Shown here: piece by piece, positions 9,360-18,481 of the stretch
Position numbering within the stretch: position 1 is the stretch's first letter
Layout: each line of letters begins with the position of its first letter
NCBI GenBank assembly: GCA_016198545.1
Contig: JACQIJ010000060.1
Coordinates: forward strand, 1-33,506
From: Pseudomonadota bacterium
GTDB lineage: Bacteria > Pseudomonadota > Alphaproteobacteria > Micavibrionales > Micavibrionaceae
DNA: 33,506 nucleotides
Direction: 5' to 3'
The notes under the pieces: generated by a model
Seen by the model: only the letters and a program-made list of their open reading frames with translations
Told to the model about the DNA's origin: nothing
Database searches by the model: none
Made by a program: the position numbers and the translations under genes

Positions 9360-10013
9360 ATGCCGAAAATCGACAGGAAAAAAGCATTCAAACTGGCCGC
9401 GGCTGGACTTGCGCTCGCGGGCGCAATCTACGGCGGCAACTACCTCTCCGACAGCGTTCATGACTATAGGAAATACAGGGGGGAATACATGACGGGCGCG
9501 GACGTCATAGACTACCCCGTTTTTTTGGGATTCAAGATATTCGGCGATGTCCGGAATGGAGGCGCCTATATTGCAGAGTCGATCGACCGGTACGGCGCAT
9601 GGCGCAAAGGCGAAGAATATATCGACTGGGAAAATCATATAATGTTCTGCGTCCCGCCGGCCATATCGATGGACGGGTGGGATAATCCCGAACCTGGCAG
9701 CCTCATGGAGACTTTCAAGGCAAAAGCCATTCAGCAAATCAAGAATGTTGCTTTCGGCCGTACGATGCCGGGCAGCATGTACCGCGACGGCAAGCCGTAC
9801 AAAAACAGAAATATCGTCATTTATATTGATGAACTGACTTACAGGGAATTTCAGCGTGGCCAAACCATCGAAAACCACATCAGCGTAGAATCGCACACAG
9901 GCCCAGGTACAAACACTTCATGCGGAAATCAGGAAGGTCATATGGGCGGCGGCTACCAGTCCTACGCCGTTTCCGTCAGCAAAAAGCCGGAAATCATTCC
10001 CGTTCCGAAATAA
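9360..10013 (+). CDS. Hypothetical membrane-anchored protein
   Basis: A 217-residue protein I do not recognise. A basic start (MPKIDRKKAFK) is followed by a hydrophobic segment at about residues 11-28, which is either an uncleaved signal anchor or a signal peptide. The remainder is soluble and rich in Y, G and D, with short stretches such as DWENHIMFCVPPAIS (about 90-104) and SHTGPGTNTSCGNQEGHMGGG near the end. That last segment has one cysteine, two histidines and many glycines, but no metal site can be claimed. There is no clear ribosome site before the ATG. The gene stands alone between uvrA and the convergent TerB-like gene. Confidence 0.65.
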   Translation: MPKIDRKKAFKLAAAGLALAGAIYGGNYLSDSVHDYRKYRGEYMTGADVIDYPVFLGFKIFGDVRNGGAYIAESIDRYGAWRKGEEYIDWENHIMFCVPPAISMDGWDNPEPGSLMETFKAKAIQQIKNVAFGRTMPGSMYRDGKPYKNRNIVIYIDELTYREFQRGQTIENHISVESHTGPGTNTSCGNQEGHMGGGYQSYAVSVSKKPEIIPVPK

Positions 10014-10019
10014 CCGGCC

Positions 10020-10487
10020 TTAATCCCTGAACCTGTCGATGAAATACTGCCAGACGCCGCCCTTTGGTTGTTCATGTTTCATGTCTTCCCGCAGCCAGTC
10101 TTTCTGCTCTTCCTCAAGCGTCAGCCCCATATTCTTATAGACCTCATCGATATTCGCCGTTTCCAGATGCACCTTTTCCAGCGCGGTCATGATTTCCTGT
10201 TCCTGCCTCGCGAAATCGCCGTCGCTCCACAACAACATCCTCGCAAAGTAGAAAAACTGCGTCCGGTCGCTCTGATCCGATACGCGCGTAAAAATACGCG
10301 CGGGATCCTGCGCAATGCGCATGTCCTGTTCAAGAATCTCCTTCTGCGCGCTCGAAAAATCTTCCGACGCCAGAGCGCGGAACATGAACTTCTGCTCCTC
10401 ATCCGTAACGACGTGATCCGCGTGAGACAACGCGAACACGGCCCGCCACATATTAAATCTGCTTTCGCTGACGCCTTTTGCGCTCAT
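10020..10487 (-). CDS. TerB-like helical protein
   Basis: A 155-residue, mostly helical, acidic cytoplasmic protein. Its opening pattern (FALSHADHVVTDEEQKFM, about residues 18-35) and a second similar one (ARMLLWSDGDFARQEQEIM, about 82-100) match the paired acidic helices of TerB-like domains, which are linked to metal binding and membrane stress. The assignment is from pattern, not from a search. It begins four bases inside the end of rlmJ (ATGA overlap) with GGGAG upstream, so it is co-translated with rlmJ. There are no tellurite-resistance neighbours, so a tellurite role should not be assumed. Confidence 0.65.
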   Translation of the reverse strand: MSAKGVSESRFNMWRAVFALSHADHVVTDEEQKFMFRALASEDFSSAQKEILEQDMRIAQDPARIFTRVSDQSDRTQFFYFARMLLWSDGDFARQEQEIMTALEKVHLETANIDEVYKNMGLTLEEEQKDWLREDMKHEQPKGGVWQYFIDRFRD

Positions 10488-11323
10488 TTCCGCTCTCCCG
10501 TGATTTCCAGTGCTTCAAAACGGCCCTTGCTGTCAGTCAGGGCTCCGACCAGATACGTTCCGATTTTACGCGCTCTGTCCGTCAGCGTCCACGGCGGATT
10601 GATAACGGCCAGCCCGCTGCCGGAAAACGTTCCCTCGGCCGCAGGCCCGCGCAAAAACTCCATGACCGTTATATCCGGTATGCCCGAAGCGGCAAGAGCG
10701 GCATGAAACTTCCTGACTGCCCTTGTGTCTTTTACAGGATACCACAGCATATAAACGCCGCCGGCCCACCGTTTATATCCCTCCTTCAACCCCTGATCCA
10801 TCCGTTCAAATTCATCCTCAACCTCGAACGGCGGGTCGCACAGAACAAGCCCGCGCCGCTCATGCGGCGGCAGCGCCGATTTCAACGCCGTGTAACCATC
10901 CATATTTTCCATGCGCAAACGCGCATCATGCCCGAGATTCCCGCGAAGCGCCTTGTAATCTTCCGGATGCTTCTCGTTCAAAATGGCCCTATCGCCATTG
11001 CGCAGCATTTCACGGATGATGAGGGGGGATCCTGGATAAAACCGCAAAGTCTTTCCGTTGTTCAGTTTTCCGACCAGAGACATGTACTCCGCCGCTTCTT
11101 CGGGGACATCATTCCTCCCCCACAGGCGACCGATGCCCTGCTCACATTCCTTCGTCTTCTGCGCCTCGGCGGACTGTAAATCGTACGATCCGAGGCCCGC
11201 ATGCGTATCCAGAACGAAAAAGGGTTTCTCCTTTTGCCGCAAATAGCCTATCGCCAGCGTCAGCATTATGTGCTTGAACACATCGGCGAAATTGCCTGCG
11301 TGGTATATATGGCGGTAATTCAT
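10484..11323 (-). CDS. rlmJ: 23S rRNA (adenine2030-N6)-methyltransferase RlmJ
   Basis: A 279-residue SAM-dependent enzyme that methylates A2030 of 23S rRNA. E. coli RlmJ is 280 residues. It opens with the family signature MNYRHIYHAGNFADVFKH. The SAM-binding region has FFVLDTHAGLGSYDL (35-49) and the catalytic motif DPPF at 163-166, where many relatives have DPPY. The motif class allows F. I chose the ATG at 11323 because AGGAG lies five bases upstream and because this matches the family N-terminus. A longer in-frame reading adds seven unlikely residues. It is divergent from trkH and precedes the TerB-like gene. Confidence 0.93.
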   Translation of the reverse strand: MNYRHIYHAGNFADVFKHIMLTLAIGYLRQKEKPFFVLDTHAGLGSYDLQSAEAQKTKECEQGIGRLWGRNDVPEEAAEYMSLVGKLNNGKTLRFYPGSPLIIREMLRNGDRAILNEKHPEDYKALRGNLGHDARLRMENMDGYTALKSALPPHERRGLVLCDPPFEVEDEFERMDQGLKEGYKRWAGGVYMLWYPVKDTRAVRKFHAALAASGIPDITVMEFLRGPAAEGTFSGSGLAVINPPWTLTDRARKIGTYLVGALTDSKGRFEALEITGERK

Positions 11324-11342
11324 AAGAACTCCTGGCGACGCC

Positions 11343-11351
11343 ATTATAGCA
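11343..11351 (-). promoter_or_regulatory. Extended -10 promoter of rlmJ
   Basis: On the minus strand, TGCTATAAT reads as a TG-extended, consensus -10 (TATAAT at 11348-11343). No good -35 is present, which is common with extended -10 sites. It would give a short leader of about a dozen bases that includes the AGGAG ribosome site. Confidence 0.5.
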
Positions 11352-11443
11352 CAAATTTTTTCATATCTCTATTTCGCGCATTGTTCTTGTTAAGACAAAA
11401 TCGTACACTAACTACGCTTTTTCGGGACGAGAAGGAGACAGCC

Positions 11444-12886
11444 TTGGAACTACGGCCTGTTCTGTACATACTTGGAATATTGCTCTCCGTCCTTGCGCTC
11501 AGCATGACGATCCCTATGATTGCCGACCTGTATGTGGGCCATGAAGACTGGAAAGTCTTTTTCCTCTGCATGGTTTTTACGGCCTTTTTCGGCGGAGCGC
11601 TGACGCTCAGCAATTCCGGTCACAATTTGCGTATCACGCACCGTCAGGGTTTCCTGATGATAACCCTGACATGGGTGGCTCTGTGCTTTTTTTCCGCCAC
11701 CCCGCTGTGGATGTCCGGCCTTGGCATATCCTTTACAGACGCTTTTTTCGAAGCAACGTCAGGAATAACGACGACGGGTGCAACCGTCCTGACAGACCTT
11801 GACAATATGCCGCGCGGCATACTTCTCTGGCGGGCGCTGCTGCAATGGCTGGGGGGGATCGGGATCGTCCTGATGGCCATGTCCATTCTTCCTTTCCTGA
11901 AAGTCGGCGGAATGCAGCTTTTTCAGACGGAGCTTTCCGAGAATGAAAAGGCCATTCCCCGCACGGCAAAGTTTGCCAGCTCCATCGGTTCCATCTATCT
12001 GGCGCTTACAATCGTCAACATTGTATGTTACCGGCTGGCCGGCATGGAATTTTTTGACGCTACGGCCCATGCCCTTAGCACAATTTCAACAGGGGGCTTT
12101 TCAACACGGGATTCTTCCTTTACCCAATTCGAAGGCGCAGCCATTGAGATCATCGCCATAACCTTCATGATTCTCGGCGGCCTGCCCTTTATCCTTTATA
12201 TGAAAGCACTTGGCGGCGACTGGAAAGCCCTCTTCCGGGACTCGCAGGTGCGCTGGTTCCTGTCGATTGTACTGATCGTTACAATCATTATGACGGCATA
12301 CCTGCTGCTCTCATCCCATGCGGGTTTCGGCACATCCCTTCTCCATGCGCTTTTCAATATCGTCTCAGTCATAACGGGAACAGGGTATACAAATGAGGAT
12401 TACGGCCGCTGGGGCGGCCTGCCAGTCTCCATATTCTTCTTCCTGATGGTCGTCGGGGCCTGCGCCGGATCCACAACATGCGGAATCAAGATTTTCCGCT
12501 TCCAGGTATTGTACGCCGTAACCGATGTTCAGATAAAAAAACTCATCTTTCCGAACGGCGTATTCATACCCCACTACAACGGCCGCCCCATCCCGGAAAG
12601 CGTTCCTATTTCGGTGATGAGCTTCTTTTTTCTCTTCGCCCTGATTTTTGCCCTTGTGGCTGTTATATTGTCGATGATGGGGCTGGATTTCATGACTTCC
12701 ATGTCCGCATCGGCGACGGCCCTCTCAAATGTCGGTCCCGGACTGGGTGAAGTCATCGGCCCCGCCGGAACTTTCAAGCCCCTGTCGGACGGGGCAAAAT
12801 GGATTCTTTCCGTCACCATGATTCTGGGACGCCTTGAACTCTTTCCGCTTCTGGTTATGCTGTCGCCGCAATTCTGGCGCAAGTAG
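11444..12886 (+). CDS. trkH: Trk-type potassium uptake protein TrkH
   Basis: A 480-residue inner-membrane potassium channel-like transporter, which works with the regulatory protein TrkA. The four pore loops with their selectivity glycines are visible: TTTGATVLTD, ISTGGFSTRD, ITGTGYTNED and ALSNVGPGLG. Hydrophobic helices alternate along the whole length. I chose the TTG at 11444 because GAAGGAG lies six bases upstream and the product then begins with a membrane helix as in the family. The open frame runs on upstream through the divergent rlmJ gene, but that part is not coding. trkA is not in this window. recX follows after five bases. Confidence 0.93.
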   Translation: MELRPVLYILGILLSVLALSMTIPMIADLYVGHEDWKVFFLCMVFTAFFGGALTLSNSGHNLRITHRQGFLMITLTWVALCFFSATPLWMSGLGISFTDAFFEATSGITTTGATVLTDLDNMPRGILLWRALLQWLGGIGIVLMAMSILPFLKVGGMQLFQTELSENEKAIPRTAKFASSIGSIYLALTIVNIVCYRLAGMEFFDATAHALSTISTGGFSTRDSSFTQFEGAAIEIIAITFMILGGLPFILYMKALGGDWKALFRDSQVRWFLSIVLIVTIIMTAYLLLSSHAGFGTSLLHALFNIVSVITGTGYTNEDYGRWGGLPVSIFFFLMVVGACAGSTTCGIKIFRFQVLYAVTDVQIKKLIFPNGVFIPHYNGRPIPESVPISVMSFFFLFALIFALVAVILSMMGLDFMTSMSASATALSNVGPGLGEVIGPAGTFKPLSDGAKWILSVTMILGRLELFPLLVMLSPQFWRK

Positions 12887-12891
12887 CCTCC

Positions 12892-13461
12892 ATGACAAAA
12901 AGAAAAAAATCAGCAAAGAAAATAACAGAAACATACCTGCATAACGCGGGCCTCCATTACTTGCAAAGATTTTCCTCCAGCGCGGGACAATTCCGGACCG
13001 TCATGGGAAAAAAGATTGCGCGCTCCTGCACCGAGAATGCCGATCAGGATATAAACGAATGCAGCCTTATGCTCGAAACGTTGATTCAAAAATTTTTACG
13101 GGCAGGCCTTCTGAACGATGAAATATACGCGCAACAGACCGTCGCCAGCCTGAGGCGACGCGGCGCATCATCTTCTGCCATTAAATCCAACCTGCGGAAA
13201 AAGGGGGTAGATCCCGCAAAAGCTCACGCAGCTATCCGGCAGCATGACGAGATGACGGGCACGGAAAACAGCGAACTTCTGGCCGCCATCCGCTTCGCTA
13301 AAAGAAAAAAACTGGGCCCTTTCTCGGCCGGAGAAAAAACGCGGGAGAAAAGCATGTCTGCCTATGCCCGAGGCGGGTTTAACTATGAGACCGCACGCCG
13401 GGTTTTGAACATGGACGCAAAAGAGGCCCTGAAAATCACTGAAGGTTTCGAGGAGGGATAG
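12892..13461 (+). CDS. recX: RecX family regulatory protein
   Basis: A 189-residue helical protein of the RecX family, which caps and limits RecA filaments. The pattern includes AGLHYLQRFSSSAGQFRTVM (about 19-38), LLNDEIYAQQTVASLRRRGAS (about 73-93), LRKKGVD and a final three-helix repeat (YARGGFNYETARRVL, about 164-178). Length and basic character fit RecX (about 150-200). It is only five bases downstream of trkH and probably in its transcript, away from recA. Its last 26 bases overlap the end of the convergent histidine kinase gene. Confidence 0.82.
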   Translation: MTKRKKSAKKITETYLHNAGLHYLQRFSSSAGQFRTVMGKKIARSCTENADQDINECSLMLETLIQKFLRAGLLNDEIYAQQTVASLRRRGASSSAIKSNLRKKGVDPAKAHAAIRQHDEMTGTENSELLAAIRFAKRKKLGPFSAGEKTREKSMSAYARGGFNYETARRVLNMDAKEALKITEGFEEG

Positions 13462-16039
13462 TATCCCAATCCACATTACCGCTTTCTGACGTAAACCGAT
13501 TGTCTCCGGCCTCACCCCCCGCCTTCTCCTTGGCAGCAACGCGCTTTGCGGGAATAATGATTGTCGCAGTCGTGCCTATGCCCTTTTGCGAAAAGAGTTC
13601 CAGCCGCCCGCCGTGGAGTTTTATCAATGCATTGACAAGAGTCAGACCGAGGCCGGCGCCGGATCCACTGCGCGCGAAGGAGGACTCAACCTGCCCGAAT
13701 GGAGACAAAGCTTTTTCGATCTCCTCCTCGCTCAAGCCAATGCCTGTGTCTGTCACGGAAAGCCTCAGATTTCCTTCCGCATCAACTTCATATGAAATCG
13801 TAATACGTCCACCCTCGGGCGTAAATTTTACCGCATTCGACAGAAGATTAAGAACAATCTGCTTCAGGGCCACATCTTCGCCAATCACCAGCGGCGCTTT
13901 ACGATCCACCAGATTGATGACCGTTTTCTGCGATTCTTGCACCTTGGGCATCATAAGATCGACGCATATCTTGACGGTTTTTTCCAAATTCACGGAGGAT
14001 TCATTAAGCTGGCGCTCGCCCGCGTCAATCTTCGATATATCGAGAATCTCATTGATAATGGCCAGAAGACGTTTTCCGCTATTGAAAATGTCGCAAGCAT
14101 ATTCCCAGTATTGCTTGTTTTCCACCGGGCCCAGCACCTGATTCTTGATAATCTCGGAGAAACCAATGATGGCATTCAGCGGCGTACGCAGTTCATGGCT
14201 CATGTTCGCCAAAAATTCGGATTTCGCGCGGCTGGCCATATCCGACTGAATTTTCGCCTCCCGAAGCTTCAACTCCACATCCTTCCTTTTAGTTATATTC
14301 TCTACGCTCCCTTCATAGTATAAAACCCTGCCGTCCTCTCCCTTGACGACGCGCGCATTTTCATTGATCCATATCCTCTGCCCGTCCTTGCGGATAATCT
14401 GCGCTTCAAACCCCCTGATGAAATCAGCGCTCTTGACGCTTTTTAAAAACTGCATTCGATCTTTTACGTTTTCGTACAGCTGCTCATGCGCGTTATAAAC
14501 GCCATGAATCAGATCATCAGCCGAATCATAGCCCAGTATGTCCGCCATAGCCGGATTGGCGCTGACGAATTTTCCTTCCGGCGAAAGCTGATAAAGACCG
14601 TCTGCGGCATGCTCAACAATGGTACGGTACTTCTTTTCCGCTTCGCTCAACGCTTTTTCGGCTTTTCTGCGGTCCTCAATATCAGACAGCGTTCCTATAA
14701 TCCTCATATTCTTGTTTTCATCCTGACGCACTATGGAAACATGAAGATCCACATACCTGTAGATATCGGAATATGTTCTGAGCCGTACAAAGGAATGATA
14801 TGAATTTTTCTGTCCTTTCACCATTTGCAGGAAACTGTTTCTCTGCTCTTCCTTGTCCTGAGGATGCAGAAAATCAAAAATATTCATGCCGATCGTTTCC
14901 TGCACGTCAAACCCTGTGATATTTTTCCATGACTCGTTGAGAAAAATGACGATTCCATCCGCGGAGACCTCGAAGATGATGTCGCTGACGGCGCCTATGA
15001 TAGCCTTATATTCGCGCTCCGTCTTTCTGAGAACCTGATCGAGGCGCTCCCGTTCCGTAACTTCAACACTAAAATCAAAGTTTCTTTGCGCCAGAACATT
15101 CCCCATCGTCAGAAGCCTGGTCGACTGATCGTTATAATTCCTTACATAGACGGCCCCCACGACCGTCAGGCCCAACCCAAGCACGAGAACAAAAAAGTAT
15201 GCGTTCCTCAGCAGACCGCCGTGCGCCCGCCGATTTGTTTTTATCATCACTTCCCATCTTATAGTTCCAAACGATAGAATTCGGTCTCCGGTGGAATAAG
15301 GATCGGCATAGTCCCTTCTTGGAAGCCCGTTGCGACTCATAAAAAATACAGGCCTTCCTGAGCCGATATCGCGTACCGTTATCTCGTCTACCGACAATTC
15401 CGCATTACGCCGGATATCATCAAGAAGGCGCGTAAACCGGGTCACGCCGACGATAATGCCTGTCCCCGCGGCGCCGCGGTCGACAACCCGAGCAACAGCG
15501 AAAGAGCGGCTTTTAATCAACGGATCGGAAGATTCCTCAATATACTTCGTCCCCGGCATGTCGGTTGTGACGATTGTCTCGCTAACACCTTCCAGCCTGT
15601 TGTAGAGAAAGTAGTTTACAAGACTTTGTGCGGATTCAGGCATGAGTATTTCGAGATTGTACGCTTCGCCCCGGGGGTGAATGACGTCCTGTGATATCCA
15701 CCCGGATCCCGCCTGCGTGATCCACATCAGGCGGTCAAGTGATCCCAGCCCGGGTATGCTTGCAATTTTCTTGTCTTCAGCCAGGACAGTCCTGCCGCTG
15801 CGCTGGTCCGAGAGCGACAAAACAGTTCCCGCAACCTTCATTGAATCTTCAATCCCGGCCAGCCGATCCCTGATCCTGTTCTCTATGGAATTGATTGTTA
15901 TGGATTCCTGCGACGACAATGCTTCCCGCGCCGCCATACTCACAAGCATGGATGTTATGAAGGTCATAAAAATACCCGTCACAAGAACAATCCATAATGA
16001 ACGGGTTCCGGAAAAAAAACGCGCGCCGCCGCCGGACAT
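13436..16039 (-). CDS. Membrane PAS-containing sensor histidine kinase
   Basis: An 867-residue kinase from the ATG at 16039. Membrane helices lie at about 14-34 and 278-299 and enclose a CHASE-like periplasmic sensor of about 240 residues. Two PAS domains follow (about 343-456 and 468-586), then HisKA with phospho-acceptor H615 (NMSHELRTPLN), N-box NLLSNAVKF, G1 DTGIG and G2 GAGLGL. There is no receiver domain and no response regulator next door, so it is an orphan. Starts are uncertain: TTG at 16102 or 16099, with AAGGA just upstream, or TTG at 16126 would add up to 29 residues. Sampled stretches of the PAS region are poorer in GC than neighbouring genes. The signal sensed is unknown. Confidence 0.9.
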   Translation of the reverse strand: MSGGGARFFSGTRSLWIVLVTGIFMTFITSMLVSMAAREALSSQESITINSIENRIRDRLAGIEDSMKVAGTVLSLSDQRSGRTVLAEDKKIASIPGLGSLDRLMWITQAGSGWISQDVIHPRGEAYNLEILMPESAQSLVNYFLYNRLEGVSETIVTTDMPGTKYIEESSDPLIKSRSFAVARVVDRGAAGTGIIVGVTRFTRLLDDIRRNAELSVDEITVRDIGSGRPVFFMSRNGLPRRDYADPYSTGDRILSFGTIRWEVMIKTNRRAHGGLLRNAYFFVLVLGLGLTVVGAVYVRNYNDQSTRLLTMGNVLAQRNFDFSVEVTERERLDQVLRKTEREYKAIIGAVSDIIFEVSADGIVIFLNESWKNITGFDVQETIGMNIFDFLHPQDKEEQRNSFLQMVKGQKNSYHSFVRLRTYSDIYRYVDLHVSIVRQDENKNMRIIGTLSDIEDRRKAEKALSEAEKKYRTIVEHAADGLYQLSPEGKFVSANPAMADILGYDSADDLIHGVYNAHEQLYENVKDRMQFLKSVKSADFIRGFEAQIIRKDGQRIWINENARVVKGEDGRVLYYEGSVENITKRKDVELKLREAKIQSDMASRAKSEFLANMSHELRTPLNAIIGFSEIIKNQVLGPVENKQYWEYACDIFNSGKRLLAIINEILDISKIDAGERQLNESSVNLEKTVKICVDLMMPKVQESQKTVINLVDRKAPLVIGEDVALKQIVLNLLSNAVKFTPEGGRITISYEVDAEGNLRLSVTDTGIGLSEEEIEKALSPFGQVESSFARSGSGAGLGLTLVNALIKLHGGRLELFSQKGIGTTATIIIPAKRVAAKEKAGGEAGDNRFTSESGNVDWDTIPPRNLQ

Positions 16040-16187
16040 ACTGCTTCCGTCTCCTGGCGCTTGCTCTTCCTGTCTTTCCTTAACAAATTCTTCCAGCAAC
16101 AACGTTTTCCTTGCGTCGTGTAACAAAATAACAACAAATCCCCACGCTATTCTGACGGAAGGGCGTTAAGTATTTGCTAAAATCAGG

Positions 16188-16201
16188 ACAAATGTATTTG
16201 T
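16188..16201. promoter_or_regulatory. Short palindrome upstream of the histidine kinase
   Basis: ACAAAT and ATTTGT face each other across two bases in the 108-base gap between the dehydrogenase gene and the kinase gene. A second, wider pair (CTGACG near 16152 and CGTCAG near 16215) also lies in the gap. Either could bind a regulator of the kinase gene. There is no match to a known operator that I recognise. Confidence 0.25.
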
Positions 16202-16234
16202 TACGGAAATAGTTGCGTCAGAGTTAAAAGAAAA

Positions 16235-17401
16235 CTACCGGGTTTCCTCGAACAACTCCCGGCCGATCAGCATGCGGCGGATTTCGGACGTGCCAGCGCC
16301 TATCTCATATAGCTTCGCATCGCGCAGAAGACGGCCCGTGGGGTATTCGTTGATATAGCCGTTGCCGCCGAGGGACTGAATCGCCTGCAGTGCCATCTGC
16401 GTTGCGGCCTCGGCGCTCATCAGGATGCAACCGGCGGCGTCCTTGCGCGTAGTCTCGCCGCGGTCGCAGGCCTGCGCCACCGCATAGACATAGGCGCGCA
16501 TAGCGGAAAGTGTCGCGTACATATCCGCCAGCTTGCCCTGCATCAGCTCAAACTCTCCGACGCTCTGACCGAACTGCTTGCGTTCATGCACGTAAGGCAC
16601 GACAACATCCATGCAGGCCTGCATGATGCCCAGCGGCCCGCCCGACAGAACGACACGCTCGTAATCAAGGCCGGACATCAGGACGCGCACGCCTTTGCCA
16701 ACTTCGCCCAGCACGTTTTCGGCAGGAACTTCGCAATCCTGGAATACCAGTTCGCAGGTGTTGGAACCGCGCATGCCCAGCTTGTCCAGCTTCTGCGCCG
16801 TCGAAAACCCCTTGAAACCCTTCTCGGTGATGAAGGCCGTAATGCCCTTCGGCCCCGCGTTTATATCCGTCTTCGCGTAAACGACGAGCGTCTGCGCCTC
16901 CGGCCCGTTGGTGATCCACATTTTATTGCCGTTCAGGATGTAGCGATCGCCCTTTCTATCCGCGCGCAGATTCATCGACACGACGTCCGAACCGCTGCCC
17001 GGCTCGCTCATGGCCAGCGCGCCGGGGTGTTCACCGCTGATGAGCTTCGGAAGGTATTTTTTGCGCTGCGCGTCGCTGCCGTTGCGGTAGATCTGGTTCA
17101 CGCACAAATTCGAATGCGCCCCGTAGGACAGCGCGACGGATGCGCTGGCGCGGCTCAGTTCCTCCATCGCGATGACGTGCGCGAGGTAGCCCATATCCGC
17201 CCCGCCGTATTCTTCGGACACGGTCATGCCCAGCAGGCCCATGCCGCCCAGCTTGCGCCACACATCCTGCGGGAATTCATTCCTGTGATCTATTTCCGCA
17301 GCGCGCGGCGCCAGTTCCTTCTGCGCGAGCTTGTACACCTCCTCGCGCATCGCCTCGATTTCTTCCGGATGTCCGAATTTCAGCGTGGGATAGGGAATCA
17401 T
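16235..17401 (-). CDS. ivd: Isovaleryl-CoA dehydrogenase
   Basis: A 388-residue FAD-dependent acyl-CoA dehydrogenase. It most likely oxidises isovaleryl-CoA to 3-methylcrotonyl-CoA in leucine breakdown, passing electrons to ETF. Family motifs are present: [11 protein letters not shown] (130-140), MWITNGPEA (161-169) and the C-terminal [12 protein letters not shown]. The subtype rests on the catalytic glutamate: E248 lies in [14 protein letters not shown], the position used by isovaleryl-CoA dehydrogenases, while the place of the usual glutamate reads IGAGTSE. The start at 17401 has AAAGGAG nine bases upstream, and I rejected a longer GTG-like reading. The other leucine-degradation genes are not adjacent. 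It sits 26 bases downstream of the amidase-like gene. Confidence 0.88.
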   Translation of the reverse strand: MIPYPTLKFGHPEEIEAMREEVYKLAQKELAPRAAEIDHRNEFPQDVWRKLGGMGLLGMTVSEEYGGADMGYLAHVIAMEELSRASASVALSYGAHSNLCVNQIYRNGSDAQRKKYLPKLISGEHPGALAMSEPGSGSDVVSMNLRADRKGDRYILNGNKMWITNGPEAQTLVVYAKTDINAGPKGITAFITEKGFKGFSTAQKLDKLGMRGSNTCELVFQDCEVPAENVLGEVGKGVRVLMSGLDYERVVLSGGPLGIMQACMDVVVPYVHERKQFGQSVGEFELMQGKLADMYATLSAMRAYVYAVAQACDRGETTRKDAAGCILMSAEAATQMALQAIQSLGGNGYINEYPTGRLLRDAKLYEIGAGTSEIRRMLIGRELFEETR

Positions 17402-17427
17402 TTTATTTTTCTCCTTTAATCGACTCG

Positions 17428-18414
17428 TCACCGGGAAAGAATTAAATCATGCTTTTGTGTTGCAGGCTCGACGCCTTCCCATCCCTGAACGACAAGGTGA
17501 CCCGTTTTTGCGTTCGCTTCAAAAGCCAGACGCGTTTCATCGTTCAGAACCGGTGGCACCAGCCACTTGAAATCTCTTTTATCCAGAGACAGATTATCAT
17601 TCATGCGTACGACCCGTTCATAGCTCGTAGCGTTCTGTTCCCTTCCGCGCCACTTTCCGGGTAACCAGTGATTTCCGGTGCAGCCCGTGCCTTCGTGAAC
17701 CACAGCATCTGTCCGCTGCCGCTCAATAATGCATTGCTCGTTTTTATCAATGCCCGTAACAGAGAAAATAGCGGAAATGCATAAAGGCTTGCTCGCAAGC
17801 ATATCCACCGCCTGCTTGTAATTCGCACATTGCTCAAACACCTGACGAAGCAGAATCGTTGGTTGCACATCATCGCTCTGCCACATACGGACCATATCCA
17901 GAGACCAGTCGCCGAAACGGCTCAAACCTTTATAAGGAATGGGGGCCTGATTGATCGCCACGGCGAAACGGCCCGGCGCAACCCCCTGTACCACGCCCAC
18001 ATAACCGGGATAAGCAATATTCCAATAAGCACCTTGTTCCGTTTCATGCCGCGCCAAAATCACCTTGTTACCCATACCGTCTGGTGGCCAATCCATCGAG
18101 CGGTACATGACTGGACCTTCATCCTGCTGCTCTCCGCCAATAACAGCCGTCGTGCACCCCCACTCATAGCTGAGATTGAGAAGATGTAAATTCTCAATAC
18201 CTGTTTCATCAGCGATTTTCTGCACTTCCTCTTTGTAGGGTGCATTTGTCCTCTCCAGCCATTGCTGCGCTTTCCGGTCCATAAACCCGGCCTTCCATTT
18301 GGGCAAGGAACCGAAAAAATCTTGAATCATGCCCGCCGTCATCCCCGGCTTATGCATGGCAATATCGACGGCGTTTTTTGTACCGAAAAGAACTGGAATC
18401 CGCGGCAAACCCAT
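17428..18414 (-). CDS. Ntn-type amidase or acyltransferase (NAAA/acid ceramidase-like)
   Basis: A 328-residue protein resembling linear-amide hydrolases of the N-terminal nucleophile type (choloylglycine hydrolase, NAAA, acid ceramidase and penicillin acyltransferase relatives). The key region is [12 protein letters not shown] followed by [12 protein letters not shown]87 would become the new N-terminal nucleophile after self-cleavage, with R105 and D108 matching the conserved R and D. No clear signal peptide is seen. The start at 18414 has GGGGG about five bases upstream. A longer frame runs back into prfC, but the extra part is prfC antisense. Sampled lines are about 38-53% GC against 62-73% in prfC and the dehydrogenase, suggesting recent acquisition. 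The substrate is unknown. Confidence 0.75.
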   Translation of the reverse strand: MGLPRIPVLFGTKNAVDIAMHKPGMTAGMIQDFFGSLPKWKAGFMDRKAQQWLERTNAPYKEEVQKIADETGIENLHLLNLSYEWGCTTAVIGGEQQDEGPVMYRSMDWPPDGMGNKVILARHETEQGAYWNIAYPGYVGVVQGVAPGRFAVAINQAPIPYKGLSRFGDWSLDMVRMWQSDDVQPTILLRQVFEQCANYKQAVDMLASKPLCISAIFSVTGIDKNEQCIIERQRTDAVVHEGTGCTGNHWLPGKWRGREQNATSYERVVRMNDNLSLDKRDFKWLVPPVLNDETRLAFEANAKTGHLVVQGWEGVEPATQKHDLILSR

Positions 18415-18481
18415 ATATCCCCCTACTCGTTCAGATAGCTGTCCTCTACTATCACAGACCATAGCATATTGCAAAAACCTG

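Noticed and set aside
10020-10487. Tellurite resistance locus
   Set aside because: Only one TerB-like gene is present, without terC, terD or terZ, so a resistance system cannot be claimed.
11201-11443. Extended N-terminus of trkH
   Set aside because: This part is antisense to rlmJ and does not resemble TrkH. The TTG at 11444 has a good ribosome site.
16586-17419. Open frame (277 codons) on the plus strand
   Set aside because: It is antisense to the acyl-CoA dehydrogenase and rich in H, R and V in a way typical of GC-rich shadows.
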